64,000 nucleotides of DNA, taken from the NCBI RefSeq assembly GCF_000426845.1, contig NZ_AUGD01000007.1:1-64000 (forward strand). The letters are read 5' to 3'. The notes beneath the pieces were generated by a model. That model saw nothing but the letters and a program-made list of their open reading frames with translations, did no database searches and was not told the origin of the DNA. Both the position numbers and the translations under genes were made by a program. The DNA is from Bradyrhizobium sp. in8p8 (GTDB lineage Bacteria; Pseudomonadota; Alphaproteobacteria; Rhizobiales; Xanthobacteraceae). Positions 41,500 to 49,790 of the stretch are shown piece by piece (position 1 is the stretch's first letter; each line of letters begins with the position of its first letter).

Positions 41500-43230
41500 A
41501 TGCACGAGCTCATTCGAGACATCACTCTCTCTATTCTGTTTGCCTGGATGCTGGGACTGCTTGCCCATTTCTCCCGGCAACCGCTGATCCTGGCCTACCT
41601 TATCGCCGGCTTCTGCATAGGTCCATTCGGCGCGGGCTGGGTCCACTCTCAGGAATCGATCAGCGTCATCTCGGAGCTCGGCCTGATCTTCATGCTGTTC
41701 ATGATCGGGCTCGAGATCGACCTGAAGAAGATCGTGCGGGCAGGGCGGGTGATCCTGTTCGCGGCGGGCAGCCAGCTGCTCGGAGGCTGTCTGCTCGGGC
41801 TGCTTTTCTTCGTCGGCATCGGCCTGTCCCTCGGCAGCGGGCATTTCGATGCGGTCTATCTCTGTGTCGCCTGCGCGCTGTCGAGCACCGTGATCATCGT
41901 CAAGGTGCTCTACGAGAAGCGCGAGCTCGACACGCTGCCGGGCCGCATCACCCTCGGCGTCCTGGTGCTCCAAGACATCTTCGCCATCCTGTTTCTGGCG
42001 GTGCAGCCGAGCCTCGCCAACCTCCAGGTCAGCGTCATCCTGCTCTCGATAGGCCGCGTCGCGGTGTTGGTCGCTGCCACACTCCTGGTCAGCCGCTATG
42101 TGCTGCCGCGCGTGTTCCACCAGATCGCCCGCCGGCCCGAACTGATTCTGCTCGGCGCGCTGGCCTGGTGCTTTCTGGTCGCCGAGACCGCGTACCGGCT
42201 GTCGCTGTCGCGCGAGATGGGCGCCTTGATTGCAGGCGTCTCGCTCTCGACCTTCCCCTACGCGCTCGACGTCACCGCGAAGGTCACCACGCTCCGCGAC
42301 TTCTTCATCACATTGTTCTTCGTCGCCCTGGGCATGACCATTCCCGTGCCCGGCCTCTCGGTGATCAGCCTTGCCTTGATGATCGCGGCGTTCACGGTCG
42401 TGAGCCGCCTCGTCACCACCTTCACTCCGCTCTATCTGATGAAACAGGGCTTGCGCGCCAGTCTGTTGCCGGCGCTGAACCTCGCGCAGATCTCCGAGTT
42501 CTCGCTGGTGGTCATCCAGACCGGCGTCGCCGACCACCACATCGCGGCCGAGACGGCGAACGCCGCCTCGTTTGCCTTCGTCGTGCTGGCGGTACTCTCG
42601 ACCTTCGTGATGACCCGCAGCGACGAGATCACCCGCTGGGCGATTGGCCCCTTGAAGCGGATCGGCCTGCGCGATCTCGATCACGGTAACGGGCATGCCG
42701 AGGAAGGGCACGAGGGCGGTCACGGGGAGGCCCGCCGCATCGTCATCCTCGGCTTTTTTCGTGCGGCGAGCGCGCTGCTGGCGGAGATCGAACGGCAGAC
42801 ACCGGTGCTGCTCGAGCAGATCACCGTCGTCGACTTCAACCCCAATGTGTATCAGACGCTGCTCTCGCGCGGCCTGCACGTGATCTATGGCGACATCAGC
42901 AATGTCGATACGCTGCTCCACGCCGGTATCGGCAAGTCCGAGATGATCATCCTCAGCGTGCCGGATTCGCTGCTGAAGGGTGCCACCAACGAAAAGCTGG
43001 TCCGGCACGTCCGCGCGCTCAATCCGACCGCCCTGATCGTTGCGACCGCGGACCTGTTGGCCGACGTTGCCCCGCTCTACGAGGCCGGCGCCAGCTATGT
43101 CACCGTGACCCGGCTCAGCGATGCCCACGAGCTGTTTACCGTGATCGAAGCCGCCCAGGCGGGCCTGCTTGCCGACAAGCGCGCCGAGCTCGATCAGCGC
43201 CTCGGCGAGCGCCGGGAGGTGCTTCCCTGA
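41500..43230 (+). CDS. CPA2 monovalent cation:proton antiporter with RCK/TrkA-N domain
   Basis: A 576-residue membrane protein with about twelve hydrophobic segments in residues 8-395, including LILAYLIAGFCIGPFGAGW and FMLFMIGLEIDLKK typical of the KefB/YbaL branch. A His/Gly-rich linker (HGNGHAEEGHEGGHGEA) follows at about 405-425. A cytosolic nucleotide-binding RCK domain occupies about 425-560 (RRIVILGFFRAASALLAEIE), although the glycine motif is degenerate. It exchanges K or Na for protons. The ATG at 41500 begins MHELIRDITLS; the earlier in-frame start at 41449 lacks a ribosome-binding site. Confidence 0.87.
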   Translation: MHELIRDITLSILFAWMLGLLAHFSRQPLILAYLIAGFCIGPFGAGWVHSQESISVISELGLIFMLFMIGLEIDLKKIVRAGRVILFAAGSQLLGGCLLGLLFFVGIGLSLGSGHFDAVYLCVACALSSTVIIVKVLYEKRELDTLPGRITLGVLVLQDIFAILFLAVQPSLANLQVSVILLSIGRVAVLVAATLLVSRYVLPRVFHQIARRPELILLGALAWCFLVAETAYRLSLSREMGALIAGVSLSTFPYALDVTAKVTTLRDFFITLFFVALGMTIPVPGLSVISLALMIAAFTVVSRLVTTFTPLYLMKQGLRASLLPALNLAQISEFSLVVIQTGVADHHIAAETANAASFAFVVLAVLSTFVMTRSDEITRWAIGPLKRIGLRDLDHGNGHAEEGHEGGHGEARRIVILGFFRAASALLAEIERQTPVLLEQITVVDFNPNVYQTLLSRGLHVIYGDISNVDTLLHAGIGKSEMIILSVPDSLLKGATNEKLVRHVRALNPTALIVATADLLADVAPLYEAGASYVTVTRLSDAHELFTVIEAAQAGLLADKRAELDQRLGERREVLP

Positions 43231-43276
43231 CGCGCCGGCCGCCTTCCTTGCTGTTAGTCTGCGCCTATATCGCTGG

Positions 43277-43364
43277 TATGCCCGGTGCAAGCCTGAAACC
43301 CATTGGCAGGCCTGCCGTCCGGCATATGTGGTTGCGCTTGGGAGACTAGCGCCCAGCCCCAAGT
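43277..43364 (+). ncRNA. Candidate structured leader before the ribB-like gene
   Basis: TATGCCCGG (43277-43285) and CCGGCATA (43319-43326) can pair around an inner stem GCCTG/CAGGC (43291-43295 with 43307-43311) that closes an 11-nt loop. A second hairpin, CTTGGG with CCCAAG, spans about 43337-43363. The structures sit 40-130 nt before the start codon. They do not match the FMN riboswitch consensus. This is a visual fold only. Confidence 0.4.
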
Positions 43365-43404
43365 CCGGCTAAGCCTCCCGGCCATAACCGATAGAGATTG
43401 GGAA

Positions 43405-44481
43405 ATGCCCGATAGCGTTCAGGAAGTCTTGCAGGCCTTTGCCAGGGGTGAGCTCGTGGTCGTCACCGACGACGAGGACCGCGAGGGCGAGGGCGATCTG
43501 ATCGTCGCCGCCTCGCTCTGCACCGCCGAGAAGATGGCGTTCATCATCCGCCATACCTCCGGCATCGTCTGCGCGCCCGTGACGACCGAGGACGCGCGCC
43601 GCCTGCGGCTCGACCCGATGGTGGCCCACAACGATTCCGCGCACACCACCGCCTTCACGGTCTCGATCGACTACAAGCCCGACGGCGGCACCGGCATCTC
43701 CGCCGAGGAGCGCGCCTCGTGCTGCCGCGCGCTCGCCAATCCCAATGTCGGCGCCAATGACTTCGCCCGCCCCGGGCACATCTTCCCGCTGATCGCCAAG
43801 GACGGCGGCGTGCTCCTGCGCTCCGGCCATACGGAGGCGGCCGTCGACCTCTGCAAGCTTTCCGGGCTGCCGCCGGTCGGTGTGATCAGCGAGCTCATGA
43901 ACGACGACGGCAGCGTGATGAAGGGCGAGCAGGTTGCCCGCTTCGCCGCCGAGCACAAGCTCAAGCACGTCACCATCGCGGACATGATTGCCTATCGGCA
44001 GGCGCGCGAAAAGCTGATCGAGCGGGTCTCGACCTTCGTCACGGAGAGTCCGATCGGTCCCTTGCAGGGCTATGCCTACCGTTCACCGTTCGATTCCATC
44101 GCTCACGTCGCCTTCGTCTATAACGGCGTCGGCGACGGCAAGAATGTGCTGACGCGCTTCCACAAGCCGAACATCGTCAAGGATACCTTTACCGGACACA
44201 AGCGCATGGCGGCCGTGCTCGAGCATTTCAAGAAATCGGGCCGTGGCGTGCTGGTTTACTTGCGCGACGGTGCAGCCGGTGTCCCCGTGGCGCCGCTGCC
44301 GGACGAGTCGTCGACGGAGGCCGACCGCAACCGCCAGTGGCGCGAAGTCGGCGTCGGCGCGCAGATCCTGCGCGACCTCGGCGTGACCTCGATCCGGCAT
44401 CTCACCTCCTCGGTGCACGACTACAAGGGTTTGTCGGGCTTCGGCATCGAGATCGTCGCCAACGAGCAGCTCGAGAGCTGA
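43405..44481 (+). CDS. ribB: 3,4-dihydroxy-2-butanone-4-phosphate synthase fused to an inactive-looking GTP cyclohydrolase II-like domain (RibBX type)
   Basis: A 358-residue fusion. The N-terminal RibB domain (about 1-205) is complete: DDEDREGEGDLIVAA for metal and substrate, SGIVCAP, RPGHIFPL, and GHTEAAVDLCKL. It makes the four-carbon unit of riboflavin from ribulose-5-phosphate. The C-terminal half follows the RibA fold (ESPIGPLQGYAYRSP, then GILRDLG-type ending) but contains no cysteine at all, so the three zinc-ligand cysteines of GTP cyclohydrolase II are missing. Such proteins are called RibBX in some rhizobiales. Another ribA must supply the GTP step. GGGAAATG marks the start at 43405. 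Confidence 0.88.
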   Translation: MPDSVQEVLQAFARGELVVVTDDEDREGEGDLIVAASLCTAEKMAFIIRHTSGIVCAPVTTEDARRLRLDPMVAHNDSAHTTAFTVSIDYKPDGGTGISAEERASCCRALANPNVGANDFARPGHIFPLIAKDGGVLLRSGHTEAAVDLCKLSGLPPVGVISELMNDDGSVMKGEQVARFAAEHKLKHVTIADMIAYRQAREKLIERVSTFVTESPIGPLQGYAYRSPFDSIAHVAFVYNGVGDGKNVLTRFHKPNIVKDTFTGHKRMAAVLEHFKKSGRGVLVYLRDGAAGVPVAPLPDESSTEADRNRQWREVGVGAQILRDLGVTSIRHLTSSVHDYKGLSGFGIEIVANEQLES

Positions 44482-44496
44482 CTCGCCGTGTAATTC

Positions 44497-44585
44497 CGGG
44501 CTGGCGCTGCAGGCGCCCGATCCGGGATCTCGATGTTGTAGAAACGAGATTTTGGGTCGGCGCTTCGGATCGCCCCGGAACGACC
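44497..44585. repeat. Decayed palindromic intergenic repeat (TTCCGGG type)
   Basis: AATTCCGGGCTGG is followed by CCGATCCGGGATCTCG, then CGAGATTTTGGGTCGG and CGCCCCGGAACGA. The parts correspond to those of the cleaner copy at 59851-59931, with mutations. Confidence 0.6.
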
Positions 44586-44671
44586 GAAGCCAGGATGCAA
44601 TTGAACTTGTTGCCGCGGCGCTCTAGTTTGTCCGGCAATTATCGACGGAACCAGACTCGAAAGGACGTTTC

Positions 44672-45886
44672 ATGAGCGTGCGCCCTCAGGCCAAGGACAA
44701 GCCGGCTGCGGCTTCTTTCCAGTGGGACGATCCGTTCCTGCTCGATGAGCAGCTGACCGAAGACGAGCGCATGGTGCGCGACACCGCTCGCGCTTACGCC
44801 CAGGACAAACTGCTGCCGCGCGTCTCCAAGGCTTATCTTGAAGAGAAGACCGACCGCGAGATCTTCAACGAGATGGGCGAACTCGGGCTGATCGGCATCA
44901 CGCTGCCGGAAGAGTATGGCTGCGCCAATGCGAGCTACGTCGCCTATGGCCTCGTGGCGCGTGAGATCGAGCGTGTCGATTCCGGCTATCGATCGATGAA
45001 TTCGGTGCAGTCCTCGCTGGTGATGTATCCCATCTACGCCTATGGCGACGAGAACCAGCGCAAGAAGTACTTGCCCAAGCTCGCCAGCGGCGAGTGGGTT
45101 GGCTGCTTCGGCCTGACCGAGCCCGACGCCGGCTCCGATCCGGCCGGGATGAAGACCCGCGCCGAGAAGGTGTCGGACGGCTATCGCCTCACCGGCAGCA
45201 AGATGTGGATCTCGAACGCGCCGATCGCGGACGTGTTCGTGGTCTGGGCCAAGTCGGCCGCGCACGATAACCAGATCCGCGGCTTCGTGCTCGAGAAGGG
45301 CATGAAGGGCCTCTCCGCGCCGAAGATCGGGGGCAAGCTGTCCCTGCGTGCGTCCATTACCGGCGAGGTGGTGATGGACGGCGTCGTGGTTCCGGAAGAC
45401 GCCCTGCTGCCCAACGTCTCCGGCCTGAAGGGCCCGTTCGGCTGCCTCAACCGCGCCCGTTACGGCATCTCATGGGGTGCGTTGGGGGCCGCCGAGGACT
45501 GCATGCATCGCGCCCGCCAGTACACGCTCGACCGCAAGCAGTTCGGCAAGCCGCTCGCCGCCACGCAGCTCGTGCAGAAGAAGCTGGCCGACATGGAGAC
45601 CGAGATCGCGCTGGGCCTGCAGGCCTCGTTGCGCGTCGGCCGTCTGATGGACGAGGGCAAGTTCGCGCCCGAGATGATCTCTATCGTCAAGCGCAACAAT
45701 TGCGGCAAGGCTCTCGATATCGCCCGGACAGCGCGCGACATGCACGGCGGCAACGGCATCTCGATCGAGTATCACGTCATGCGCCACGTCCATAACCTCG
45801 AAACTGTCAACACCTACGAGGGCACCCATGACGTCCACGCCCTGATCCTGGGACGCGCGATCACTGGCATTCAGGCGTTTTTCTGA
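44672..45886 (+). CDS. gcdH: Glutaryl-CoA dehydrogenase
   Basis: A 404-residue acyl-CoA dehydrogenase. The N-terminal F-W-D-D-P and DPFLLDEQLTEDERMVRDTAR fit glutaryl-CoA dehydrogenase. FAD and substrate contacts are in CFGLTEPDAGSDP and GSKMWISNAPIADVFVVWAK. The C-terminal YEGTHDVHALILGRAITG includes the catalytic Glu in the glutaryl-CoA dehydrogenase context. It oxidatively decarboxylates glutaryl-CoA to crotonyl-CoA in lysine, tryptophan and benzoyl-CoA degradation. GAAAGGACG is the ribosome-binding site. Confidence 0.9.
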   Translation: MSVRPQAKDKPAAASFQWDDPFLLDEQLTEDERMVRDTARAYAQDKLLPRVSKAYLEEKTDREIFNEMGELGLIGITLPEEYGCANASYVAYGLVAREIERVDSGYRSMNSVQSSLVMYPIYAYGDENQRKKYLPKLASGEWVGCFGLTEPDAGSDPAGMKTRAEKVSDGYRLTGSKMWISNAPIADVFVVWAKSAAHDNQIRGFVLEKGMKGLSAPKIGGKLSLRASITGEVVMDGVVVPEDALLPNVSGLKGPFGCLNRARYGISWGALGAAEDCMHRARQYTLDRKQFGKPLAATQLVQKKLADMETEIALGLQASLRVGRLMDEGKFAPEMISIVKRNNCGKALDIARTARDMHGGNGISIEYHVMRHVHNLETVNTYEGTHDVHALILGRAITGIQAFF

Positions 45887-45929
45887 GGTCGCGTCCTCGG
45901 CATGGAGTGCAACGGAAACTCTCCAATTG

Positions 45930-46037
45930 CGTCATGGCCGGGCAAGAGCGCGAAGTGCATCTTCGCGCCAGAAGTCCCGGCCATCCACGTCTTGGGCGCG
46001 ATGAATGTGGATGCCCGGCACTCGGCCGTGCATGACG
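45930..46037. repeat. Palindromic intergenic repeat (GGCCGGG/CCACGTCTT type)
   Basis: GTCATGGCCGGG pairs with CCCGGCCATCCACG, and GTGGATGCCCGGC with the later GCCGTGCATGAC. Several short inverted segments are combined, as in the mosaic repeats of bradyrhizobia. It lies directly in front of the MBL-hydrolase gene. Confidence 0.6.
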
Positions 46038-46061
46038 AAGTCAGCAAGGTGTGAGCAAGCC

Positions 46062-46979
46062 ATGTCCGACAATGACGACGTCCCGTTCAACCGCGATTTT
46101 CCGCTGAAGCCTGGCGTCGTCGAGGAGGTCCGCCCCGGTGTGCGGCGCGTGCTCTGCAACAATCCGAGCCCGTTCACCTTCACCGGCACGGTCAGCTACA
46201 TCGTCGGCAAGGGCAATGTTGCGATCATCGATCCCGGTCCGGACGATGAGGGGCATGCGGCTGCGCTGCTCGATGCCGTGCGCGGCGAGACGGTGAGCCA
46301 CATCTTCGTCACCCACACCCATCGCGATCATTCGCCAAACGCGGTGCGCATCAAGCAGGCGACAGGTGCGCCGGTCTATGCCGAAGGCCCGCATCGTGCA
46401 TCGCGCCCGCGTTTCGAGAGCGAGAAGCACAATCCGGAATCCGGCGCCGACCGGGATTTTGCCCCGGATGTCAGCCTCGCGCACGGGGACGTCGTCGAGG
46501 GTGACGGCTGGCAGCTCGAGGCCGTGGCGACGCCGGGGCACACCGCCAATCATCTGGCGTTCGCCTGGGCCGAGCGAAAGTTCAACTTCGTCGGCGATCA
46601 TGTGATGGGCTGGTCGACCTCCATCGTGGCGCCGCCCGACGGCTCGATGATCGACTACATGGACTCGCTCGACCGGCTCGCGGCACGCGATGAGGATCTC
46701 TATTTCTCGGGTCACGGGCCCGAGATCTCCGAAGGTCCACGCTTCGCGCGCTTCCTGATCCGACACCGCAAGGCCCGTGAGGCCTCGATTCTTCACCGCC
46801 TCGCCAAAGGCGAGACCGACATTCCGACGATGGTCCGCGCGATCTATATCGGCATTGATCCCAGGCTGACGACGGCCGCCGGCTACTCCGTGCTGGCGCA
46901 CCTGGAAGACCTGGTCGCGCGCGGCGTGGTCGCGACCGAGGGCGATCCCGTGATTGGCGGGACATATCGGATGGCCTAG
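46062..46979 (+). CDS. MBL-fold metallo-hydrolase, LACTB2-like
   Basis: A 305-residue metallo-beta-lactamase-fold enzyme. The zinc motif THTHRDHSP (HxHxDH) lies at about residue 85, GHTANHLAF supplies the next His, GDHVMGW the Asp, and SGHGPEIS the last His. The C-terminal winged-helix-like part (HRLAKGETDIPTMVRAIY) is characteristic of the LACTB2-like branch. Start at 46062, with AAGGTGTG before it. Substrate unknown; hydrolysis of a thioester or phosphodiester is possible. Confidence 0.87.
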   Translation: MSDNDDVPFNRDFPLKPGVVEEVRPGVRRVLCNNPSPFTFTGTVSYIVGKGNVAIIDPGPDDEGHAAALLDAVRGETVSHIFVTHTHRDHSPNAVRIKQATGAPVYAEGPHRASRPRFESEKHNPESGADRDFAPDVSLAHGDVVEGDGWQLEAVATPGHTANHLAFAWAERKFNFVGDHVMGWSTSIVAPPDGSMIDYMDSLDRLAARDEDLYFSGHGPEISEGPRFARFLIRHRKAREASILHRLAKGETDIPTMVRAIYIGIDPRLTTAAGYSVLAHLEDLVARGVVATEGDPVIGGTYRMA

Positions 46980-47038
46980 GAGCGAACCAGCGAGTGGCAA
47001 ATGGCATTGTCCATTCGCTGTTCGCCACCCCCCATTCG

Positions 47039-47893
47039 CTATTTCTTCACAGTCTTTGCCGGCGTCTTGGGCGGCGCGATCGGCGTCTTCTTCACGGGCT
47101 TGAGCGCGTCGGCGTCGGCAGCAGCGTTGAGATCGTCGATGAACTGCTTGACGCGCGCGGCGTTGCTGCCGAGGTCGCTGTCGAAATTGCGCGAGGCGGA
47201 GCGGATATCGACGCGAGAATCGTCGCCGTCTGCCACGACCCTGATCGAGACGTCCTCGCGGAAGCCCATGATCGGCGTACGCGCCACCGCCTCGATGCGG
47301 CCGATGCGGCGCGGCGGCTGCGGCGCGCGCTCGTCGATCACGATCCATTTGCGCTTATGGACGAGCTGGAGCGCGATCGCATAGGCGCGGTCGACCGAAA
47401 TCTCGAGCTCAACGGGCTCGACTTCGGGATAGAAGCGGCGCTGCTGTTCTGCCGAGTAGAGGCCGGCATAGACTGCAGTATTGGTGCCGTCGCCCGTGCG
47501 CAGCCGCGCCAGCGCGTCGAAGCGCGGCGGGTCGATCGGGTCCGTGGTGATATCGTAGATCGGCGGCAGCTTGCGATATTGCAGGCCTAGATAGGCAGGG
47601 TAGGCGAGGATCGCCCCGTCGATCAGGAAGGCGAGCAGGATGCGCGCCATGCCACGCGAGCCGTTCTGCCAGATCGCGGCAAAGCCGGCCAGTCCGAACA
47701 GGATCGAGACGCCGGCGATCGCGAGCCCGCCGAGGAAAGTCGCAAGCGCCGGCTTCGGCTCCAGGAAGTCGAAGCGGACGATGATGATCGAGACCACCAC
47801 CGCCACGACCGCGAACACGGCCAGATTGCGGGCCCAGATCGCAAGGCTCGACACGGGCTCCGACTGATAGGGAGCGGAAAACCTGCGGGCCAT
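47039..47893 (-). CDS. DUF1499 membrane protein
   Basis: A 284-residue protein with about three transmembrane helices in residues 18-105 (NLAVFAVVAVVVSIIIV, FLGGLAIAGVSILFGLAGFAA, ILLAFLIDGAILAYPAYLGL). A soluble DUF1499 domain follows at about 110-260 with YDITTDPIDPPRFDALA and EAVARTPIMGFREDVSIRV. The C-terminus is a Lys/Pro tail. The ATG at 47893 begins MARRFSAPY; the longer upstream frame is arginine-rich. Function unknown. Confidence 0.83.
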   Translation of the reverse strand: MARRFSAPYQSEPVSSLAIWARNLAVFAVVAVVVSIIIVRFDFLEPKPALATFLGGLAIAGVSILFGLAGFAAIWQNGSRGMARILLAFLIDGAILAYPAYLGLQYRKLPPIYDITTDPIDPPRFDALARLRTGDGTNTAVYAGLYSAEQQRRFYPEVEPVELEISVDRAYAIALQLVHKRKWIVIDERAPQPPRRIGRIEAVARTPIMGFREDVSIRVVADGDDSRVDIRSASRNFDSDLGSNAARVKQFIDDLNAAADADALKPVKKTPIAPPKTPAKTVKK

Positions 47894-48009
47894 CGGGGTG
47901 AGCTCTGCCGGATGTTGAGGGCGGTGCCGGCCGGTCTGGCGCGACGATGCGCCGTTGAGACCACGGCCCGGGAGCAAATTCAAGGGAGACCGGACTGTTA
48001 CTGGCCCGG

Positions 48010-48095
48010 CAGCCCGGGGCGATGCCAGCGGCATCGAACCCCGGTCGGCCCATTCCGGGACGGCGCTGTTTCAGCCGCCTGGAATGACGCTGATG
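48010..48095. repeat. Decayed palindromic intergenic repeat
   Basis: CCCGGGGCGATGCC and GGCATCGAACCCCGG form one inverted pair, and CATTCCGGGACGG with the later CCTGGAATGACG another. It resembles the repeat at 59851 and lies between two same-strand genes, just after the acyl-CoA ligase stop. Confidence 0.6.
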
Positions 48096-48096
48096 C

Positions 48097-49725
48097 CTAC
48101 GCCGCCGCGTTCGGGAAGCGGTAATCCTTGAACTGGTCGCGCAGCGCCGTCTTCAGGATCTTGCCGGTGGCCGTGTGCGGAATACCCTCGACGAAGGCGA
48201 CGTCGTCGGGCATCCACCATTTGGCGATCTTGCCTTCCATGAACTTCAGGATGTCTTCGCGCGTGGCCTGCTGGCCCTGCTTGAGCTGCACGATCAGAAG
48301 CGGCCGCTCGTCCCATTTCGGGTGGAACACGCCGATCACTGCGGCTTCCGCCACGGCCGGATGTCCCACCGCTAGGTTCTCGAGGTCGATCGAGGAAATC
48401 CACTCGCCGCCGGACTTGATCACGTCCTTGGAACGGTCGGTGATCCGCATGTAGCCGTCCTCGTCGATGGTCGAGACGTCGCCGGTGTCGAAGAAGCCTT
48501 CCTCGTCGAGGATGTTGGTGTCGACGCGGTAATAGGCCTTGGCGACGGCGGGGCCGGAGACCTTCAGGCGGCCGAAGGTCTTGCCGTCCCAGGGCAGCTC
48601 CTTGCCGGCATCGTCGGTGATCTTCATCTGCACCGCGAAGGGCGCATAACCCTGCATCTGGAGCACGTCGAGCCGCGCCTCGCCGGTGGCATTCTGGAAC
48701 GGCGGCTTCAGCGCCGCGACGCTGCCGATCGGGCTCATCTCGGTCATGCCCCAGGCGTGGCGGACGTTGGAGCCCATGTCGAGGAACGCCTTGATCATCG
48801 AGCGCGGCATCGCCGAGCCGCCGCAGATCACCATCTTCAGATCGGGAAGCTTGAGATTGTTGGCGGCCATGTGTTGGAGCAGCATCAGCCACACCGTCGG
48901 CACGCCCGCGGTGTGCGTCACCTTTTCGGTCGAGAGCAGCTCATAGACGGAGGCGCCGTCGAGCTTGGCGCCGGGCATCACCAGCTTGGTACCTTGCGAG
49001 GGTGCGGAAAATGCGATGCCCCAGCTATTGGCATGGAACAGCGGAACCACCGGCAGCATTGTCTCGGACGCACTCGTGCCGAGCGCGTCGACATTGTTGG
49101 CCATCAGCGCGTGCAGCACGTTGGATCGATGCGAATACAGCACACCCTTGGGATCTCCGGTCGTGCCGGAGGTGTAACACATCGCGGCAGCCGTGTTCTC
49201 GTCAAACTCCTTCCATTTGAATTTTCCGTCGGCTTCGGCAATCCAGTCCTCGTAGGCGACCACGTTCTTCAGAGTGGTCTCAGGCATATGCGCCTTGTCG
49301 GTGAGCACGATGTAGCGCTCCACGCTCGGCAGCTTGTCGGCGATCTTCTCCAGGATCGGAACGAAGGTGATGTCGGTCATCACGATGCGATCCTGCGCAT
49401 GATTGATGATCCAGGCGATCTGCTCGGGGAAGAGGCGGGGATTGACGGTATGGCAGATCGCACCGATTCCCATGATGCCGTACCAGACTTCGAGATGGCG
49501 CCAGGTGTTCCAGGCGATCGTAGCGACACGGTCGCCGAGCTTGATGCCGCCGCGTTCCAGCATCTGCGAGACCTTCAGTGCGCGCTTGTGGATCTCGGCG
49601 TAGTTGGTGCGATGGATTGGTCCCTCGACCGAGCGTGTGACCACCTCCTGCTTGCCATGAATCCTGGCGGCGTGTTCGATGATCCGGTGGCAGAGCAGGG
49701 GCCAATCTTGCATCAAACCAAGCAT
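48097..49725 (-). CDS. Acyl-CoA synthetase (ANL superfamily, medium/long-chain)
   Basis: A 542-residue AMP-forming acyl-CoA ligase. The P-loop-like motif YTSGTTGDPKGVLYSHRS is at about residues 186-203, HAWGMTEMSP is the A5 motif, and the C-terminal DRSKDVIKSGGEWIS and TATGKILKTALRDQF carry the hinge and the catalytic Lys. It activates fatty or other carboxylic acids to CoA thioesters. Isolated from beta-oxidation genes, so chain length is unknown. The stop codon is 13 bp from the extreme end of the intergenic repeat. Confidence 0.88.
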   Translation of the reverse strand: MLGLMQDWPLLCHRIIEHAARIHGKQEVVTRSVEGPIHRTNYAEIHKRALKVSQMLERGGIKLGDRVATIAWNTWRHLEVWYGIMGIGAICHTVNPRLFPEQIAWIINHAQDRIVMTDITFVPILEKIADKLPSVERYIVLTDKAHMPETTLKNVVAYEDWIAEADGKFKWKEFDENTAAAMCYTSGTTGDPKGVLYSHRSNVLHALMANNVDALGTSASETMLPVVPLFHANSWGIAFSAPSQGTKLVMPGAKLDGASVYELLSTEKVTHTAGVPTVWLMLLQHMAANNLKLPDLKMVICGGSAMPRSMIKAFLDMGSNVRHAWGMTEMSPIGSVAALKPPFQNATGEARLDVLQMQGYAPFAVQMKITDDAGKELPWDGKTFGRLKVSGPAVAKAYYRVDTNILDEEGFFDTGDVSTIDEDGYMRITDRSKDVIKSGGEWISSIDLENLAVGHPAVAEAAVIGVFHPKWDERPLLIVQLKQGQQATREDILKFMEGKIAKWWMPDDVAFVEGIPHTATGKILKTALRDQFKDYRFPNAAA

Positions 49726-49790
49726 TCCGACGTTCCTCCGAGAAGTCGCTGGGCGCGTGTTCGCTCTCAGCGTTGGGCCAAAGAATTGTC

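Noticed and set aside
41470..43362. A 630-codon open frame on the minus strand
   Set aside because: Antisense to the CPA2 antiporter; low-complexity Glu/Gln/Arg/His composition.
43231..43404. FMN riboswitch before the ribB-type gene
   Set aside because: The conserved GGGGC/GAAAUUCCC-type boxes of the FMN aptamer are absent.
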